DNA of 37,183 bases, taken from contig JALWZC010000024.1 in NCBI GenBank assembly GCA_027002875.1, forward strand, positions 1-37,183, in the 5' to 3' direction. The position numbers and the translations under genes were made by a program. Shown here piece by piece: positions 1 to 8,658 of the stretch (its first letter is position 1; the number at the start of each line of letters is the position of its first letter). Source of the DNA: Desulfurococcales archaeon (GTDB lineage: Archaea > Thermoproteota > Thermoprotei_A > Sulfolobales > Desulfurococcaceae). Under the pieces are notes generated by a model. That model did no database searches. It was not told where the DNA came from and was given only the letters and a program-made list of their open reading frames with translations.

Positions 1-547
1 CCCCTACACGCCCCTTAAGCCTCCTCTTAGCAATCTCAACATATTGGATCTTCACAGCAGTCCTAATCTCCCCATTAGCAATCTTCGATAAGTAATTCTG
101 GAGCTCAGTACCTCTAAAACTCCTAACAATCTCATCCCACTCCGGAGGATCCCTAACCCTTCCAAGGTTAGGCTTCAATAGTCCAGAAAGGATCTTTATA
201 CTAGTAGTCTTCCCAGAACCATTCCTCCCAATAATCCCCATAACCCCGCCAATCTTAGGTATCGGTAGATTGTATAGTTTGAAAGCGTTCTCACCATAGC
301 GGTGTACAACGTTTTTCTCGAGCTCGTCGGGCAGGTTCACGATCGATATAGCGTTGAAAGGACACTTCCTAACACAAATACCGCACCCGATACATATATC
401 CTCATATATTACAACAAACTTACCGCTCGGGTCAAGCTCTATTGCCTTTTTCCTACTAGTCCTATTAACTGGGCAGAAGCGTATACATTCGAGATTACAC
501 TTACTAGGCTTACAGTATTCTCTATCAACAACGGCAACCCTTACCAA
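1..547 (-). CDS. abce1: ABCE1 / RNase L inhibitor family ribosome-recycling ATPase, N-terminal part (runs off window edge)
   Basis: Reverse-strand translation from a TTG start: VRVAVVDREYCKPSKCNLECIRFCPVNRTSRKKAIELD..VVIYEDICIGCGICVRKCPFNAISIVNLP..., then GIIGRNGSGKTTSIKILSGLLKPN: two 4Fe-4S motifs plus Walker A typical of RLI/ABCE1. Not in the ORF track because it is truncated. Confidence 0.93.
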   Translation of the reverse strand, partial: MVRVAVVDREYCKPSKCNLECIRFCPVNRTSRKKAIELDPSGKFVVIYEDICIGCGICVRKCPFNAISIVNLPDELEKNVVHRYGENAFKLYNLPIPKIGGVMGIIGRNGSGKTTSIKILSGLLKPNLGRVRDPPEWDEIVRSFRGTELQNYLSKIANGEIRTAVKIQYVEIAKRRLKGRVG

Positions 548-646
548 AACAATCAATCCCCACAATACCTGTATCCACGGAATAACAGGCACTAATCACC
601 CACTGTATTTAAGGATTTAACCCGGTTTAATAAAGAATAGTATTAA

Positions 647-718
647 GGGATGATGTGTGGCGACGGCGAGAGCACTGGAGATAAGTGCAATGAAGATATT
701 CGGGTGAGGTACTGACCC
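647..718 (+). ncRNA. Candidate C/D box sRNA
   Basis: GGG + ATGATGT (C-like, 650-656) ... CTGG (D'-like, 675-678) ... ATGAAGA (C', 690-696) ... CTGA (D, 712-715) + CCC; GGG/CCC terminal stem; TATA-like TTTAATAA at about 626-633. C box deviates at the last base and spacers (18 and 15 nt) are longer than usual. Confidence 0.4.
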
Positions 719-870
719 ATATAAATCCTCAATTATTACTACTAAATACTGTAGTTACAAGTTTATACCGTGTCTATAGAAGGGAAGTTTTATAAAGACA
801 TTATGAATTAATCTCTAACCACATATGCACAGTAGTCCGTAGTGAAAAATAGAGGATACGGGGTAATGGT

Positions 871-1155
871 ATGGTAAAGTTTTGTCCCAGATGCGGAGGA
901 CCAATGATACCCGTAAAGAAGGGGGATGAGATCTATTTAAGGTGCACTAGGTGCGGATACGAGGTTAAAGCAGATAAGAAAACAGCTGAATCCTACCGTT
1001 TAAAATACCAGGTTGAAAAAGAGAAGAGAGTCATTACTTCAAAGGCTACAGTAGCAAAGAGAGCAGCATTATCCCCCGAAGAAAGGGAGATACTAAGAGA
1101 ATACTACGAAGTATTCCTTGAAACCTTTCAGGAGGAAGAAGGGGGTTCTGAGTAA
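871..1155 (+). CDS. TFS/RPB9-like N-terminal zinc-ribbon protein (short, no C-terminal TFIIS ribbon)
   Basis: MVKFCPRCGGPMIPVKKGDEIYLRCTRCGYEV: N-terminal CxxC..CxxC ribbon of RpoM/TFS type; only 94 aa. Confidence 0.75.
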   Translation: MVKFCPRCGGPMIPVKKGDEIYLRCTRCGYEVKADKKTAESYRLKYQVEKEKRVITSKATVAKRAALSPEEREILREYYEVFLETFQEEEGGSE

Positions 1156-1180
1156 TACTAGAACCCCCTGGATTATTTTT
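1141..1180 (+). terminator. Hairpin followed by T-rich tract, overlapping the stop codon of the zinc-ribbon gene
   Basis: GGGGGTTCT (1141-1149) / AGAACCCCC (1160-1168), perfect 9-bp stem with 10-nt loop, followed by ATTATTTTT. Confidence 0.55.
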
Positions 1181-1310
1181 GTATCTCCATACGGCTTTCT
1201 CAACACAGGGGAATACTTCAATCAATTAGAGTAATAGCTTTTAACCAATCCTCGTGGAATCTATACATGGATAGAACGAGTTAAGAAACAGTTAGGACGG
1301 GTGTCGAGCC

Positions 1311-1391
1311 ATGATCGAGGAGGAATGGTGGGAAGAAGAAGAGGAGTGGGAAGAGGAAGAAGAATGGTGGGAAGAAGAGGAAGAATGGTAG
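1311..1391 (+). CDS. Candidate microprotein MIEEEWWEEEEEWEEEEEWWEEEEEW (26 aa)
   Basis: ATG at 1311, TAG at 1389-1391; only Glu and Trp codons after Met-Ile; GGTG Shine-Dalgarno-like at about 1300-1303. Not in the ORF track because of length. Confidence 0.45.
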   Translation: MIEEEWWEEEEEWEEEEEWWEEEEEW

Positions 1392-1403
1392 ATCTCTTGC
1401 CCA

Positions 1404-1907
1404 CTAGGATATTATATCGAGTAAGTGTTTAAGATTTTTTACTGCTGGATGAATGGCTATGCCTAAATCTTCGATCCTTATAGCTTGACAACTACTAGGA
1501 GGTTTCCAGGAATAACTACATTTAATCTCTACAATGTAGTATATCTTATCACTTTCACTATACGAATCACTAGCTTCTAAAATGTAATCCTTCAACTGCC
1601 GCTTCCCCGTAATTAGGACTGCAAGCAGTAATCCCTTATTCCTTATCCTCAACCGGAGCTTTTCGGATCCTACGTAATACGCTAAACCCTGGATCAACTG
1701 ATAAGCGGAGGAAAGCATACTTAATGGGATAACTGCTACTGGGCAATTACTCGGAAGATCCAATCTATTTATTTCTTCTCCGAAACCGGCTTTCTCCCCA
1801 ATACACCTATAGATCTTGAAGCCAACTTTATATCCTAAATAGGATAACCAGTACCCTCCGTCTCCAGACGCTTCAAGACCAAGAATTATATTATCTCTGA
1901 GACTCAA
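1404..1907 (-). CDS. KEOPS subunit Cgi121-like protein
   Basis: 167 aa; segment LLLAVLITGKRQLKDYI resembles the conserved SGKRQI/L motif of Cgi121/TPRKB; next to rps17e. Confidence 0.6.
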   Translation of the reverse strand: MSLRDNIILGLEASGDGGYWLSYLGYKVGFKIYRCIGEKAGFGEEINRLDLPSNCPVAVIPLSMLSSAYQLIQGLAYYVGSEKLRLRIRNKGLLLAVLITGKRQLKDYILEASDSYSESDKIYYIVEIKCSYSWKPPSSCQAIRIEDLGIAIHPAVKNLKHLLDIIS

Positions 1908-1936
1908 AGCTTATAGCCTAAACCCGGGCTGAACTA

Positions 1937-2140
1937 TTATCTCTGTTGCCTCTTCAACTGTATCGCTACTAGATGAGTAATATACCCGGCTATCTGGTTC
2001 CTAACCCTCTTAGACTTAACATCGACTAGGCGCGAAACAACCCTCTTATTATGCTCAAAGTCCCATATAAACAAGTCCGGATACTTCTCGAGTAACTCCC
2101 TAGCAGTCCTCTTAATCATCTTCGTCCTAACCTTACCCAT
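1937..2140 (-). CDS. rps17e: 30S ribosomal protein S17e
   Basis: [35 protein letters not shown]... characteristic S17e. Confidence 0.92.
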   Translation of the reverse strand: MGKVRTKMIKRTARELLEKYPDLFIWDFEHNKRVVSRLVDVKSKRVRNQIAGYITHLVAIQLKRQQR

Positions 2141-2229
2141 CTCTATAATCCCCCGCAGATACTAGTCGTCTTCATGGATTATCTTGTTCGGGGCTTTTAA
2201 AACATATCCCCGCTCCAATTAGGGATAGG

Positions 2230-2237
2230 TTTATATA
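2230..2237 (+). promoter_or_regulatory. Probable TATA box of the thermosome gene
   Basis: ggataggTTTATATAgaag; about 95 bp upstream of the ATG at 2331. Confidence 0.5.
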
Positions 2238-2281
2238 GAAGTGGTTTCATGGATGATATCTGGAACCATAACCATGATACT

Positions 2282-2301
2282 CGCTTAGTTATTCCTAAGC
2301 G
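2282..2301 (+). promoter_or_regulatory. 5'-UTR hairpin upstream of the thermosome
   Basis: CGCTTAG (2282-2288) / CTAAGCG (2295-2301), 7-bp perfect stem with 6-nt loop, about 30 nt before the ATG. Confidence 0.5.
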
Positions 2302-2330
2302 GTAAAAGGAAACTTGATAGGTGATACTGG

Positions 2331-3968
2331 ATGGTAGTCGAACCGATGGGTATACCCGTACTAATACTTAAAGAAGGAACACAGAGAACGACAGGCAGAG
2401 ACGCCCTACGAACAAACATCATGGCTGCACGAGCAGTAGCAGAAATGCTGAGAACAACACTAGGACCGAAAGGAATGGATAAAATGTTAGTAGACGCTTT
2501 GGGAGACGTCACGATCACTAACGATGGAGCAACAATCCTAGACAAAGCAGAACTACAACACCCAGCAGCTAAAATGCTAGTACAAATTGCTAAGGGACAA
2601 GATGAAGAAGTAGGTGATGGAACAAAGACAACTGTTATCTTTGCTGGAGAACTACTAAGACACGCCGAGGAACTACTTGATAAAAACATACATCCAACAG
2701 TAATAGTCAGCGGATACAGGAAAGCCCTGACTGAAGCGTTAAAATACCTATACGAGATAGCCGTACCGATAAACATCGATGATGAAGAAACACTGAAGAA
2801 AATAGCAATGACAAGCCTAACAAGCAAAGCAGTACACGATGCAAGAGAATACTTTGCAGAACTAGCAGTCAAAGCAGTAAAACAAATAGCTGAGAAGCGC
2901 GGAGACAAATACTACATAGACTTAGACAACATCCAAATCATAAAGAAATACGGTGGAAGCCTCCTAGACAGCATGTTGGTCTATGGAGTAGTCCTTGATA
3001 AGGAAGTAGTGCATCCGGGAATGCCTCGCCGCGTCGAAAACGCCAAAATAGCATTAATAGACGCACCACTTGAAATCGAGAAGCCTGAGATCGATGCGGA
3101 GATAAGGATAACGGATCCATCACAAATGAGGGCCTTCCTAGAACAAGAAGAGGAAATACTGAAGAAAATGGTTGAGAAGATTGCTTCTACTGGTGCTAAT
3201 GTTGTTATTTGTCAGAAGGGTATTGATGAAGTAGCACAGCACTTCCTAGCAAAGAAAGGAATACTAGCAGTAAGAAGAGTAAAAAGATCAGACATGGAAA
3301 AACTAGAAAAAGCAACAGGCGGGAGGATTATAAGCAACATCGACGACCTAACACCCGAAGACCTCGGTGAAGCCGAGAAAGTTGAGGAGAAGAAAGTTGG
3401 AGAAGATAAGATGGTGTTCGTCGAGGGATGCAAGAACCCAAAGGCTGTAAGCATAGTGATCCGTGGAGGACTTGAGAGGCTAGTAGACGAAGCTGAGAGA
3501 AGCCTTAGGGACGCATTAGCAGCTGTAGCAGACGCGATAAAGGATGGAATGATCGTTGCAGGCGGTGGAGCCGTTGAAGTAGAACTAGCAAAACACCTCA
3601 GGAAATACGCTAAGACGATAGGCGGGAAGGAGCAATTAGCAGTTGAAGCCTTCGCTAAGAGCCTCGAAGGATTAGCAATGGCTCTAGCAGAAAATGCTGG
3701 ACTAGACCCGGTAGAGATCATTATGAAGCTCCGCGCCGCACACGAGAAGGAAGACGGTAAATGGTATGGTATCAACGTATTCACCGGAGATATAGAAGAC
3801 ATGATGAAGCTCGGAGTAATAGAGCCGGTAAGCATTAAAGCAAACGCGATAAAAGCAGGTGTAGAAGCTGCAACCATAATACTGAGAATAGACGATGTAA
3901 TCGCTGCTTCAAAGATTGAAAAACCAGAGGAAACAGGTAAAGGACCCGGCGGAGAAGAGGAAGAGTAA
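2331..3968 (+). CDS. Thermosome (group II chaperonin) subunit
   Basis: 545 aa; [44 protein letters not shown] motifs. Confidence 0.97.
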   Translation: MVVEPMGIPVLILKEGTQRTTGRDALRTNIMAARAVAEMLRTTLGPKGMDKMLVDALGDVTITNDGATILDKAELQHPAAKMLVQIAKGQDEEVGDGTKTTVIFAGELLRHAEELLDKNIHPTVIVSGYRKALTEALKYLYEIAVPINIDDEETLKKIAMTSLTSKAVHDAREYFAELAVKAVKQIAEKRGDKYYIDLDNIQIIKKYGGSLLDSMLVYGVVLDKEVVHPGMPRRVENAKIALIDAPLEIEKPEIDAEIRITDPSQMRAFLEQEEEILKKMVEKIASTGANVVICQKGIDEVAQHFLAKKGILAVRRVKRSDMEKLEKATGGRIISNIDDLTPEDLGEAEKVEEKKVGEDKMVFVEGCKNPKAVSIVIRGGLERLVDEAERSLRDALAAVADAIKDGMIVAGGGAVEVELAKHLRKYAKTIGGKEQLAVEAFAKSLEGLAMALAENAGLDPVEIIMKLRAAHEKEDGKWYGINVFTGDIEDMMKLGVIEPVSIKANAIKAGVEAATIILRIDDVIAASKIEKPEETGKGPGGEEEE

Positions 3969-3991
3969 TATTAACTAGGATTATTTTACAC

Positions 3992-5047
3992 TTATATAAC
4001 CCTTATAACCACCGGTTTTTTATAAGTCTTAGACTGAAGAATTGCCTCCCCAACATCCATGTAGGGTATTATCTTCTGTATGCTTGGTGGTAAATATAGT
4101 ATTTTGTTTATTATTTCTAGGTCGAGCGATGATTTAAGTGTGTGTATTATTTTTGTATTAGTATTCTTCATAGCATCCTCTAAAAGACTTGAAGGAGACT
4201 GAGACACTAGTATGAGGCCTATGCCGAACTTCCTAATTTCAGCTAGCATCCTGGAAATAACTCCTACCGGATTATCCCTTCCCAGTAGGTTTTGCGCTTC
4301 CTCAATAACCACTAATACTTTCCTCTTAAACCCTTCATTAATACCATGCATGAAAATATTCTTTAACAATAGTACCGTGTAGAGCTTACGTATAAATGGA
4401 TCCCTGATAACTGATACATTAACTATCAACGGCTTCCTCACTTTATCAATTAAGCCCAACAAATCATTATCAACACCATTGAATAAACCCCGATACTTTT
4501 CTCGGACTAACGGGCTTAGTTTACGAATTAGCGATAACCTACTCTCCCTCATCCATGCCGATTCATCACTAAAAACTTCCAGCCTAGCCATGATTGAATC
4601 TATAGAGCCACTACTCTGGGTAAGGATTTTCTCAAGGATATACGCTTGCGGATGGGTCAACCCGATAGCATCTATTAGTACTTCTATAGTCTCAGGTAAA
4701 TCCCTGATGAAAGGGTTTATCGGGTAGTCGTAAGGATTTATTTCCACACCATCTATCAGATCACTATATTCTCCATGCCAGTCAACTACTATCCTAGAAT
4801 ATTCTCCTGCCCTCTCAACTATCCTTGAACAGGTAAATGTTTTACCTGATCCTGTCGCTCCAAGTATTATTGTGTGCTGCAGTAATTGCTTAGAAGGAAT
4901 AACTGCTTTCCTTGGAACCATAGTATTAACAATTTCTGCAATAATAATATACCCATCAACGCTAGTAATAAATACGTCCTGTCTTGGATACTTTACTATA
5001 GGCTGTAGAAACTCTGGAATTATTAATCCGACGCCGGGCTTTCTCAG
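3992..5047 (-). CDS. HerA/DUF87-like P-loop ATPase (possible CTG start at 5047; first ATG at 4921)
   Basis: ILGATGSGKTFTCSRIVERAG Walker A, VLVVIEEAQNLLG Walker B. Open frame continues upstream of ATG 4921 (LRKPGVGLIIPEFLQPIVKYPRQDVFITSVDGYIIIAEIVNT). Confidence 0.8.
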   Translation of the reverse strand: MRKPGVGLIIPEFLQPIVKYPRQDVFITSVDGYIIIAEIVNTMVPRKAVIPSKQLLQHTIILGATGSGKTFTCSRIVERAGEYSRIVVDWHGEYSDLIDGVEINPYDYPINPFIRDLPETIEVLIDAIGLTHPQAYILEKILTQSSGSIDSIMARLEVFSDESAWMRESRLSLIRKLSPLVREKYRGLFNGVDNDLLGLIDKVRKPLIVNVSVIRDPFIRKLYTVLLLKNIFMHGINEGFKRKVLVVIEEAQNLLGRDNPVGVISRMLAEIRKFGIGLILVSQSPSSLLEDAMKNTNTKIIHTLKSSLDLEIINKILYLPPSIQKIIPYMDVGEAILQSKTYKKPVVIRVI

Positions 5048-5385
5048 AAAAAACTCCTCTTAATGGGTATGAGTAGTTGTTCATAAGATTTAACTCTACC
5101 TATCTTCTCAGCTGCAACGGTTTCCAGCTGTGAATCTATATATCCTATTATTATCTCTATTTCCCGGTCAACCTTCTCTCTATCACCGCCTACAGCTATT
5201 ATACCATCTACACGTCCATTCTTAACCATTGTTATAACGATATAGGAAAGATCCTTGTTAATAGTCGCTCTAGACTTGATAAAAGACCCGAGCTTATTTA
5301 ACTCTTCTTTAATGATTTCCTCCGAGCTATCAATTATCCGGTAAAGTCTTAGATAGCTATACTCGGTATCCATAACTTTCCCCAT
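5044..5385 (-). CDS. Hypothetical protein, same operon as the HerA-like ATPase
   Basis: 113-aa ORF; stop overlaps the candidate CTG start of the downstream gene. Confidence 0.7.
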   Translation of the reverse strand: MGKVMDTEYSYLRLYRIIDSSEEIIKEELNKLGSFIKSRATINKDLSYIVITMVKNGRVDGIIAVGGDREKVDREIEIIIGYIDSQLETVAAEKIGRVKSYEQLLIPIKRSFF

Positions 5386-5449
5386 TATAGGAGAAGAAAG
5401 TTAAAACGTGAAGGGTAATTGTAGGGGGATAGTTTCGGGAAAGAGTGTG

Positions 5450-5845
5450 TTAAGTCCGCGAAATACCTATATAGACCTTGTTCATAGTTTTCAAGGGTGA
5501 TTTTGGCTTATTCTCGGTGTAGATTATAACTAATGGGCCATGAAGCGATATAACAGTCCTATATTTGTCTTCAAGCTTCGTAATTGATACAACATATCCC
5601 CAGCCACAAAACTCGTTTTCTAAGCATTCATCCCTATTAGTAGATACATTAATCTTTAACTTATCCCCGGCATTAAACCTCATTATTTTCTCACTAATCT
5701 CAAACTCTATACTAGTATCACCACACTTAGTCTTAACCCTATACATACCTGGAAGCCTTAGAGACTCAACCATTTCAACACTACATTCGTAAACAGGCAT
5801 ATCATGAAACACCCATGTACCATTAAACTTCCATAGTAGGCGCAA
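5450..5845 (-). CDS. Possible RNA polymerase subunit RpoG/Rpb8-like
   Basis: 131 aa; pattern GDKLKINVSTNRDECLENEFCGWGYVVSITKLEDKYRTVISLHGPLVII resembles archaeal Rpb8 (basic pattern only). Confidence 0.5.
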   Translation of the reverse strand: MRLLWKFNGTWVFHDMPVYECSVEMVESLRLPGMYRVKTKCGDTSIEFEISEKIMRFNAGDKLKINVSTNRDECLENEFCGWGYVVSITKLEDKYRTVISLHGPLVIIYTENKPKSPLKTMNKVYIGISRT

Positions 5846-5904
5846 TAACCATATATGTGTTAACTGATATTAGCTTTACTATTAGAAAATACTGAATGGT
5901 GTAA

Positions 5905-6357
5905 ATGATGGCTTTAATGGAGGCTTCAAGAAGGCTCATGGCTGGATTATCCAGTATGATTGATAAAAAGGTTAAAGTAATACTAGTCAATGGTAAATGG
6001 TATGAAGGATTACTAACAGGCTTCGATCATCCATCGTTGAACGTTATGCTTGAGGAAGCGATAGATAATAATGGAGCAAAATATCCACGAGTAATAATCC
6101 GCGGAGACAGTATTTCGGAGATACTAATGACTGAAATACCATTATTCGATCCAGAAGACTTCAAGCAATATCTACTCAGAGAACTAAAACTGCGCGAACA
6201 TCAGGTTAAAGTAATACCGGAAGCCGGAATAGTTGAAGTGCAGGGGCGATACAAGGTTTCAGAGAAAGGAGTCGAAGGTATAGGGCCTTTCGCAGAAATA
6301 CTACACGAATACTTCACTAAATACATAGAAGAGAGAAAGAAGCTACTACAGGGTTAA
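5905..6357 (+). CDS. Lsm/Sm-like archaeal protein with C-terminal extension (SmAP3-like)
   Basis: KKVKVILVNGKWYEGLLTGFDHPSLNVMLEEA..YPRVIIRGDSISEI Sm1/Sm2 motifs. Confidence 0.85.
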   Translation: MMALMEASRRLMAGLSSMIDKKVKVILVNGKWYEGLLTGFDHPSLNVMLEEAIDNNGAKYPRVIIRGDSISEILMTEIPLFDPEDFKQYLLRELKLREHQVKVIPEAGIVEVQGRYKVSEKGVEGIGPFAEILHEYFTKYIEERKKLLQG

Positions 6358-6364
6358 AAAGGAA

Positions 6365-7882
6365 TTGGAGTACTTTGATCCTCGAGAATACGACTTAGCC
6401 GGTAGAATAGCACGTTTAAGAACAAAGCACGGAGTAATAGAGACACCATATCTTTTTCCAGTAATAGATCCTACAAGACAACAACCCTCACTAGAAACAA
6501 TCGATAAACTCGGATTCAACGCAATAATTACAAATGCCTACCTATTCTATAAGAGGAATCGCGGCAGAATAAAGAGTATCCATGAATCATTAAACTGGAA
6601 ACACCCAGTAATGACTGATTCCGGCGGATACCAAGTCCTAGTATACGGCGGTGTAGAAATAGATAATAAGACGATCGTAAACTACGAGAAAAAGATCGGT
6701 GTGGATATAGGAGTAATACTAGACATACCAACAGGTACGAGGATGGAATTCGGAGAAGCATGGAAAGCTGTACAGACGACTTTTGATAGAGCAGTAGAAG
6801 CCCTACCAGTCATTATGGATTCGGATCAATTATGGGTACTCCCAATACAGGGGGCACCCTACAAGGAGCTAGTCAAGTATTCTAGTATAAGGGCTTGGAG
6901 ATACCCATACCACATACACGCATTCGGCTCACCCACAGTTTTTCTGGAAAGATACGATTATAGTAAGATCGTAGAACTAGTTGCTACGGCTAGACTATAT
7001 TTACCCCCCCACAAACCACTCCATGTATTTGGCGTAGGGCATCCAATGATATTACCCTTCCTAGTAGCGCTAGGAGGAGACTTATTCGATTCTGCAAGCT
7101 ACATACTATACGCTAGAGATGACAGATATATGACTGAAACAGGGACTAAAAGAATTGATGAATTGAGCTACCTACCTTGCAACTGCCCAGTCTGCAGCAA
7201 ATACACTGCTAGAGAAATACAAAAACTATCCAGAGAAGAAAGAGTAAAACTCTTATCTTTACACAATCTCTACATTCTAAGAAAGGAGCTATTAAATACT
7301 AAACAAGCAATTAAAGAAGGTAGGCTATGGGAGTACTTAGAATATAAGAGTAAAGCCCATCCAACGCTTCGGAAAGCTTTTGAAACCGTAAAGAAATACC
7401 TTGATCTAATAAACAAGTATAATCCCCTAACTAAGGGTTCACCCTACGCAATGTTCCTAATAGATGTCGATAGCCTGTATAATCCTAGACTAGTAAGCAT
7501 ACGACACAATACGCTGAGCAACATATTGACTAGTTACAAAGGAAAATATGTAGAACTATATCCCGCACTATACAAACCATATAATCAGCAGGAATGGATA
7601 AGCAATAAAATGAGTAAAGGAAACATCCTACTATACCATCCCTACCTTGGAATATTCCCGCCAGAACTATCAAACACTTATCCATACTTCCAACACGAGG
7701 AATCGATCAATATAGTATTTATGGAAAAATACTCAGAGAAAATCATAAGCGAAATAATGATCATTAAACCCAAAGCAATTACAATACATTATGTGAGAAA
7801 CACTTGGAGCGAACACATAGCTAAGATACTGGAAGAAAAACTTAAGAAAACAATAGATGTAAAAATAGTAGAGATTACCTAA
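6365..7882 (+). CDS. tgtA: Archaeosine tRNA-guanine transglycosylase, without a fused PUA domain
   Basis: TTG start; TDSGGYQVLVYG, VLDIPTGTRM, CNCPVCSKYT zinc site; 505 aa, ends before a PUA domain. Confidence 0.92.
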   Translation: MEYFDPREYDLAGRIARLRTKHGVIETPYLFPVIDPTRQQPSLETIDKLGFNAIITNAYLFYKRNRGRIKSIHESLNWKHPVMTDSGGYQVLVYGGVEIDNKTIVNYEKKIGVDIGVILDIPTGTRMEFGEAWKAVQTTFDRAVEALPVIMDSDQLWVLPIQGAPYKELVKYSSIRAWRYPYHIHAFGSPTVFLERYDYSKIVELVATARLYLPPHKPLHVFGVGHPMILPFLVALGGDLFDSASYILYARDDRYMTETGTKRIDELSYLPCNCPVCSKYTAREIQKLSREERVKLLSLHNLYILRKELLNTKQAIKEGRLWEYLEYKSKAHPTLRKAFETVKKYLDLINKYNPLTKGSPYAMFLIDVDSLYNPRLVSIRHNTLSNILTSYKGKYVELYPALYKPYNQQEWISNKMSKGNILLYHPYLGIFPPELSNTYPYFQHEESINIVFMEKYSEKIISEIMIIKPKAITIHYVRNTWSEHIAKILEEKLKKTIDVKIVEIT

Positions 7883-7896
7883 CAAGCATTATCATG

Positions 7897-8652
7897 CTAA
7901 ATATACATTTGATGCCCTGGTTTCTCAGATGAAACCTCTCCTTCCAAGGCTTTCATTATTTCCTCCCGCTTCTTTTCGACCTGCTCTATGATCTTTATCT
8001 CCTCGGCTAATTTATCAGTTTTAATCTTAACACCCAGCATTTCAGATATCACTTCAACAGCAACCATTGTAGCTTTAGGATCTGGACGGTATAGTTCTGC
8101 ATAGGAGAAAATAGCTACTCCCGGTATGCGGTAAGCGTTCATAAACATTATAGTTAAAGCCAGTGGGCCTATAACGTGTTTTTCCTCTAGAAGGGGTGCG
8201 TTTAGTTTCCTTTCTGTTTTTCCTATCGGTATCCACCTATATTTTTCATCCTCGCTCTCCTTTATAGCCGGGTCTAAGCCTCCAACAAGTATTGTCTCTA
8301 TTACTCCCAGCTCCGACGCTAGTTTACCGAGGAACTCCGCAAAATTCGTCCTCTCCCTTACGTGTGGTATTCCATGATTTACAAGCACTAATAGTTTCTT
8401 ACCATTAATTTCTCCATAGTAAAGCTCGAAGGGATAAATTATCCCTATACCTCGTTTGAAGAATGTTGCTTCAGGAAAGTACTGTGTACGTATAAACCCG
8501 ATCCTTTTAAGCCCTAACTCTATGGCTAAGTGACGGCTTGTCAGGTAACCAACCATTCCAAAGCCTTGATATCCCGTTATGAATGTTGAGCCTCTAAGTT
8601 CCTCCTTATTTATCTCGTCGAGTGTGAAGAGCCTAATCCTCCGAGTAACCAT
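7897..8652 (-). CDS. PAC2-family (proteasome assembly chaperone-like) protein
   Basis: FITGYQGFGMVGYLTSRHLAIELGLKRIGFIRTQYFPE..., GGLDP: PAC2 family pattern. Confidence 0.85.
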   Translation of the reverse strand: MVTRRIRLFTLDEINKEELRGSTFITGYQGFGMVGYLTSRHLAIELGLKRIGFIRTQYFPEATFFKRGIGIIYPFELYYGEINGKKLLVLVNHGIPHVRERTNFAEFLGKLASELGVIETILVGGLDPAIKESEDEKYRWIPIGKTERKLNAPLLEEKHVIGPLALTIMFMNAYRIPGVAIFSYAELYRPDPKATMVAVEVISEMLGVKIKTDKLAEEIKIIEQVEKKREEIMKALEGEVSSEKPGHQMYI

Positions 8653-8658
8653 GAGTTT

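Noticed and set aside
302-620. Plus-strand ORFs of 97 and 88 aa
   Set aside because: Antisense to ABCE1, which is convincing on the minus strand.
2247-2285. Possible C/D sRNA (GGATGATAT..CTGG..ATGATAC)
   Set aside because: No convincing D box at the 3' end, and it lies within the probable thermosome leader.
2285-2908. 207-aa minus-strand ORF
   Set aside because: Antisense to the thermosome; Ser-rich low-quality sequence caused by codon bias.
3212-3877. 221-aa minus-strand ORF
   Set aside because: Antisense to the thermosome with the same Ser/Thr/Phe-rich shadow pattern.
7004-7010. C7 homopolymer within tgtA as a possible phase-variation tract
   Set aside because: Too short and in a conserved frame; more likely ordinary Pro codons.
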